DNA from: Nanobdellota archaeon
Lineage (GTDB): Archaea; Nanobdellota; Nanobdellia; Pacearchaeales; GW2011-AR1
Direction of reading: 5' to 3'
Assembly (NCBI GenBank): GCA_018901675.1
Contig: JAHIEH010000072.1
Location: 1 to 5,442 of the forward strand
DNA length: 5,442 bases
Of the stretch, positions 4,202 to 5,442 are shown piece by piece. The first letter of the stretch is position 1. Each line of letters begins with the position of its first letter. Under the pieces are notes generated by a model, which had not been told where the DNA came from, made no database searches, and saw only the letters and a program-made list of their open reading frames with translations. The translations under genes and the position numbers were made by a program.

Positions 4202-4426
4202 TTTTTACTCCCAGCTTTCGCTTAAATTTAATTCTCCAAAGAAACTCACTCGAGAAATTTTGTATCTTTGGACTTACAGAAATGAGCCTGGCTAAAGAAG
4301 AATTCAGTTTTTTAATGCCAGAGGAAATAACCTTTCATATCTATTGGCATTATCACAAGTATTTAAATCTTTTTCCTTATCTCAACCTACTATACTGTGT
4401 AGGGAACCGATATTTTTAGAGAGGCA
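4202..4426. other. Spacer with promoter-like elements and an inverted repeat
   Basis: No convincing gene. TAAATTTAAG on the minus strand (4221-4230) is a TATA-like element about 25 nt before ATG 4201. A stronger ATTTAAAT (4361-4368, symmetric, so usable on either strand) would start a minus-strand transcript near 4338. TAATGCCA (4313-4320) and TGGCATTA (4345-4352) form a perfect 8-bp inverted repeat with a 24-nt loop just inside that transcript. CCTAC/GTAGG near 4387-4404, before the 3' end of the PCMT gene, may be a weak terminator stem. Only short open frames occur, none with recognisable sequence. Confidence 0.5.
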
Positions 4427-5029
4427 TTACTCTTCAATCAAAGGCACAAAAACAAACCCCTGAAATTCTTCTGCATCCTCTCCGTCTTCTCTCTTTTTTA
4501 TCTGAAAAATTGAATCTCTTACAGGAGCAACAAGAATTCCCCCAATCTTAAGCTGGTTCACAAGCTCACTCGGAATTTCTTTTGCAGAAGCGCTTACAAG
4601 AATCCTGTCAAAAGGCGCTTTTTCTTTAAGCCCTTTAGAGCCATCGCCGTGAAAAATGGTAACATCCGAATAACCTCTCCTCTTTAATATCCTCTCAGAC
4701 TTCTCTGCAAGTTCCCTTATTCTCTCAACCCCATAAATTTCCCCATTTTTAACAATTTCAGAGATTAAAGCCAGAACATATCCGCTCCCGCTTCCTATTT
4801 CAAGCACATTCTGCCGGTCTTTTAGTTTTAACAAACTTAACATAAATGCAATCGTGTATGGCTGGCTTATTGTTTGCTCAGAACCTAAAGGCAATGCAAT
4901 ATCTTCATATGCCATGCTCCTAAACCTTTCAGGAACAAAGTCTTCTCTCTGAACTTTAGCAAAAGCACCGAGAATATTTTCAGGGAAGCCATGCTTTCTC
5001 AGGCTGTTAATCAGCTCTGTTTTTCCCAT
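4427..5029 (-). CDS. pcm: Protein-L-isoaspartate(D-aspartate) O-methyltransferase
   Basis: 200 residues, close to the usual length of about 200-220. The PCMT signature SEQTISQPYTIAFM (50-63) is followed by SAM-binding motif I VLEIGSGSGY (75-84). Then come the acidic GVER (100-103), FHGDGSKG (116-123) and FDRILVSAS (130-138) where family members often have FDaIivtAa. The C-terminus FVPLIEE is typical. The cytoplasmic enzyme transfers a methyl group from S-adenosylmethionine to isoaspartyl residues formed by ageing of Asn and Asp, starting their repair. A TATA box (minus-strand ATTTATATT, 5049-5057) lies about 25 nt before ATG 5029, indicating a leaderless transcript of its own although the next gene upstream is only 30 nt away. 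Confidence 0.96.
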   Translation of the reverse strand: MGKTELINSLRKHGFPENILGAFAKVQREDFVPERFRSMAYEDIALPLGSEQTISQPYTIAFMLSLLKLKDRQNVLEIGSGSGYVLALISEIVKNGEIYGVERIRELAEKSERILKRRGYSDVTIFHGDGSKGLKEKAPFDRILVSASAKEIPSELVNQLKIGGILVAPVRDSIFQIKKREDGEDAEEFQGFVFVPLIEE

Positions 5030-5048
5030 GTTTTAACAAAGCAGGGGG

Positions 5049-5057
5049 AATATAAAT
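5049..5057 (-). promoter_or_regulatory. TATA box of pcm (leaderless)
   Basis: ATTTATATT on the minus strand, centred about 24 nt before the pcm ATG, fits an archaeal promoter whose transcript starts at the start codon. It lies in the 30-nt gap after the upstream small gene. Confidence 0.6.
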
Positions 5058-5059
5058 AA

Positions 5060-5299
5060 TTAATCGTTTACTGATTCTCCTAATTGATTGCCATTCTGGC
5101 TGATAAATTTAGCTAAGTTCAATTTGTGTTTAACATACATCTCAAAAAACCTGCAACTAGTGTAATCTCCTTTATTGCCATTGCACAGCTTCCCGCTATT
5201 AACAACATAATTAATGCAAATATTTCCATCCAAACAAGGACATTTATAACTATAAGAATCTCCTTCACTATTAGATAAATTATTATAAGAGGGTATCAT
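5060..5299 (-). CDS. Small five-cysteine protein of unknown function
   Basis: 79 residues from ATG 5299; a TTG at 5305 would add two. Not recognised. It has five cysteines in a compact block, C20-x-C22-x5-C28-x10-C39-x9-C49, within KCPCLDGNICINYV...KLCNGNKGDYTSCRFF. The rest is polar, with no signal peptide or membrane helix. Such spacing could bind a zinc ion or an Fe-S cluster, but no known motif is matched. A TATA-like TAAATTTTT (minus strand, 5316-5324) lies about 22 nt before ATG 5299, supporting a leaderless real gene. It precedes pcm by 30 nt on the same strand and may be partly co-transcribed with it. Confidence 0.65.
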   Translation of the reverse strand: MIPSYNNLSNSEGDSYSYKCPCLDGNICINYVVNSGKLCNGNKGDYTSCRFFEMYVKHKLNLAKFISQNGNQLGESVND

Positions 5300-5315
5300 G
5301 CTCAAAACTTTACAG

Positions 5316-5324
5316 AAAAATTTA
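5316..5324 (-). promoter_or_regulatory. Putative TATA box of the small five-cysteine gene
   Basis: TAAATTTTT on the minus strand, 17-25 nt before ATG 5299. Spacing fits leaderless transcription and decides for ATG 5299 over TTG 5305. Confidence 0.45.
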
Positions 5325-5330
5325 GTTAGT

Positions 5331-5423
5331 TTGAGCTTCAGCTATAAAACCAGAAATACAAATTTTGCTGAAGCTTAATATCCATAGAAAAAGATGGATA
5401 CAGAGATATTTAAATATTTCTGT
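5331..5423. repeat. Cluster of three inverted repeats
   Basis: TTGAGCTTCAGC (5331-5342) pairs with GCTGAAGCTTAA (5367-5378) through 12 pairs, one of them G-T, around a 24-nt loop. TATCCAT (5379-5385) pairs with ATGGATA (5394-5400) around an 8-nt loop. The 24-nt sequence 5400-5423 is a near-perfect palindrome (12 pairs, one G-T) centred on TTTAAA. The elements lie end to end with no spacing. The last encloses a TATA-like core that could work on either strand. Confidence 0.7.
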
Positions 5424-5442
5424 GCCAATACTGATCAAACCA

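Noticed and set aside
4171..4419. 82-codon open frame on the plus strand in the spacer between the GNAT and pcm genes
   Set aside because: Starts with TTG without a ribosome site, has no recognisable domain, overlaps the GNAT 5' region antisense; hydrophobicity reflects T-rich sequence.

Overview
The window looks like chromosomal DNA of an AT-rich, compact archaeon. The strongest evidence is an intron in a tRNA gene at the canonical 37/38 position with a bulge-helix-bulge (BHB) fold. Several protein genes also have TTTAAA/TTTATA-type TATA boxes about 25 nt before an ATG, the pattern of leaderless archaeal transcripts. Gene content (short PspC protein, leaderless PCMT, small Cys-rich protein, GNAT and aspartoacylase-like enzymes) would suit a DPANN lineage of the Pacearchaeota/Woesearchaeota type. 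That placement is inference from style, not proof.

Layout. 1-109: 3' part of a tRNA-Ile(UAU) gene with a 61-nt intron. 151-345: PspC-domain membrane protein (+). 436-508: tRNA-Glu(UUC) (+). 511-766: non-coding run of short hairpins holding two copies (139 nt apart) of the tRNA-Glu 3' end, each split by a 52-54 nt double-hairpin insert. 788-1849: CorA-like two-TM protein (-) whose GMN signature reads GIP. 1850-2164: promoter of corA, then an about 180-nt structured segment directly before a membrane-anchored cyclophilin (2165-2707, +). 2708-2797: convergent spacer with a probable relic of the hairpin repeat. 2798-4092: a GNAT acetyltransferase and a zinc carboxypeptidase-like (AstE/aspartoacylase) protein, a likely two-gene operon (-). 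4202-4426: spacer with promoter-like elements and an inverted repeat. 4427-5029: protein-L-isoaspartate O-methyltransferase (-). 5060-5299: small five-cysteine protein (-). 5331-5423: three consecutive inverted repeats, the last enclosing a TATA-like sequence.

The protein genes do not form one pathway. PCMT (isoaspartate repair) and the cyclophilin (prolyl isomerisation outside the membrane) are both protein-maintenance functions; the GNAT/AstE pair may act on an N-acylated small molecule. No mobile-element protein, CRISPR array or rRNA is visible. The most unusual content is in the spacers: the tRNA-Glu-derived hairpin array with compensatory base changes, the possible start-codon-sequestering leader of the cyclophilin gene, and the UAU-anticodon isoleucine tRNA.
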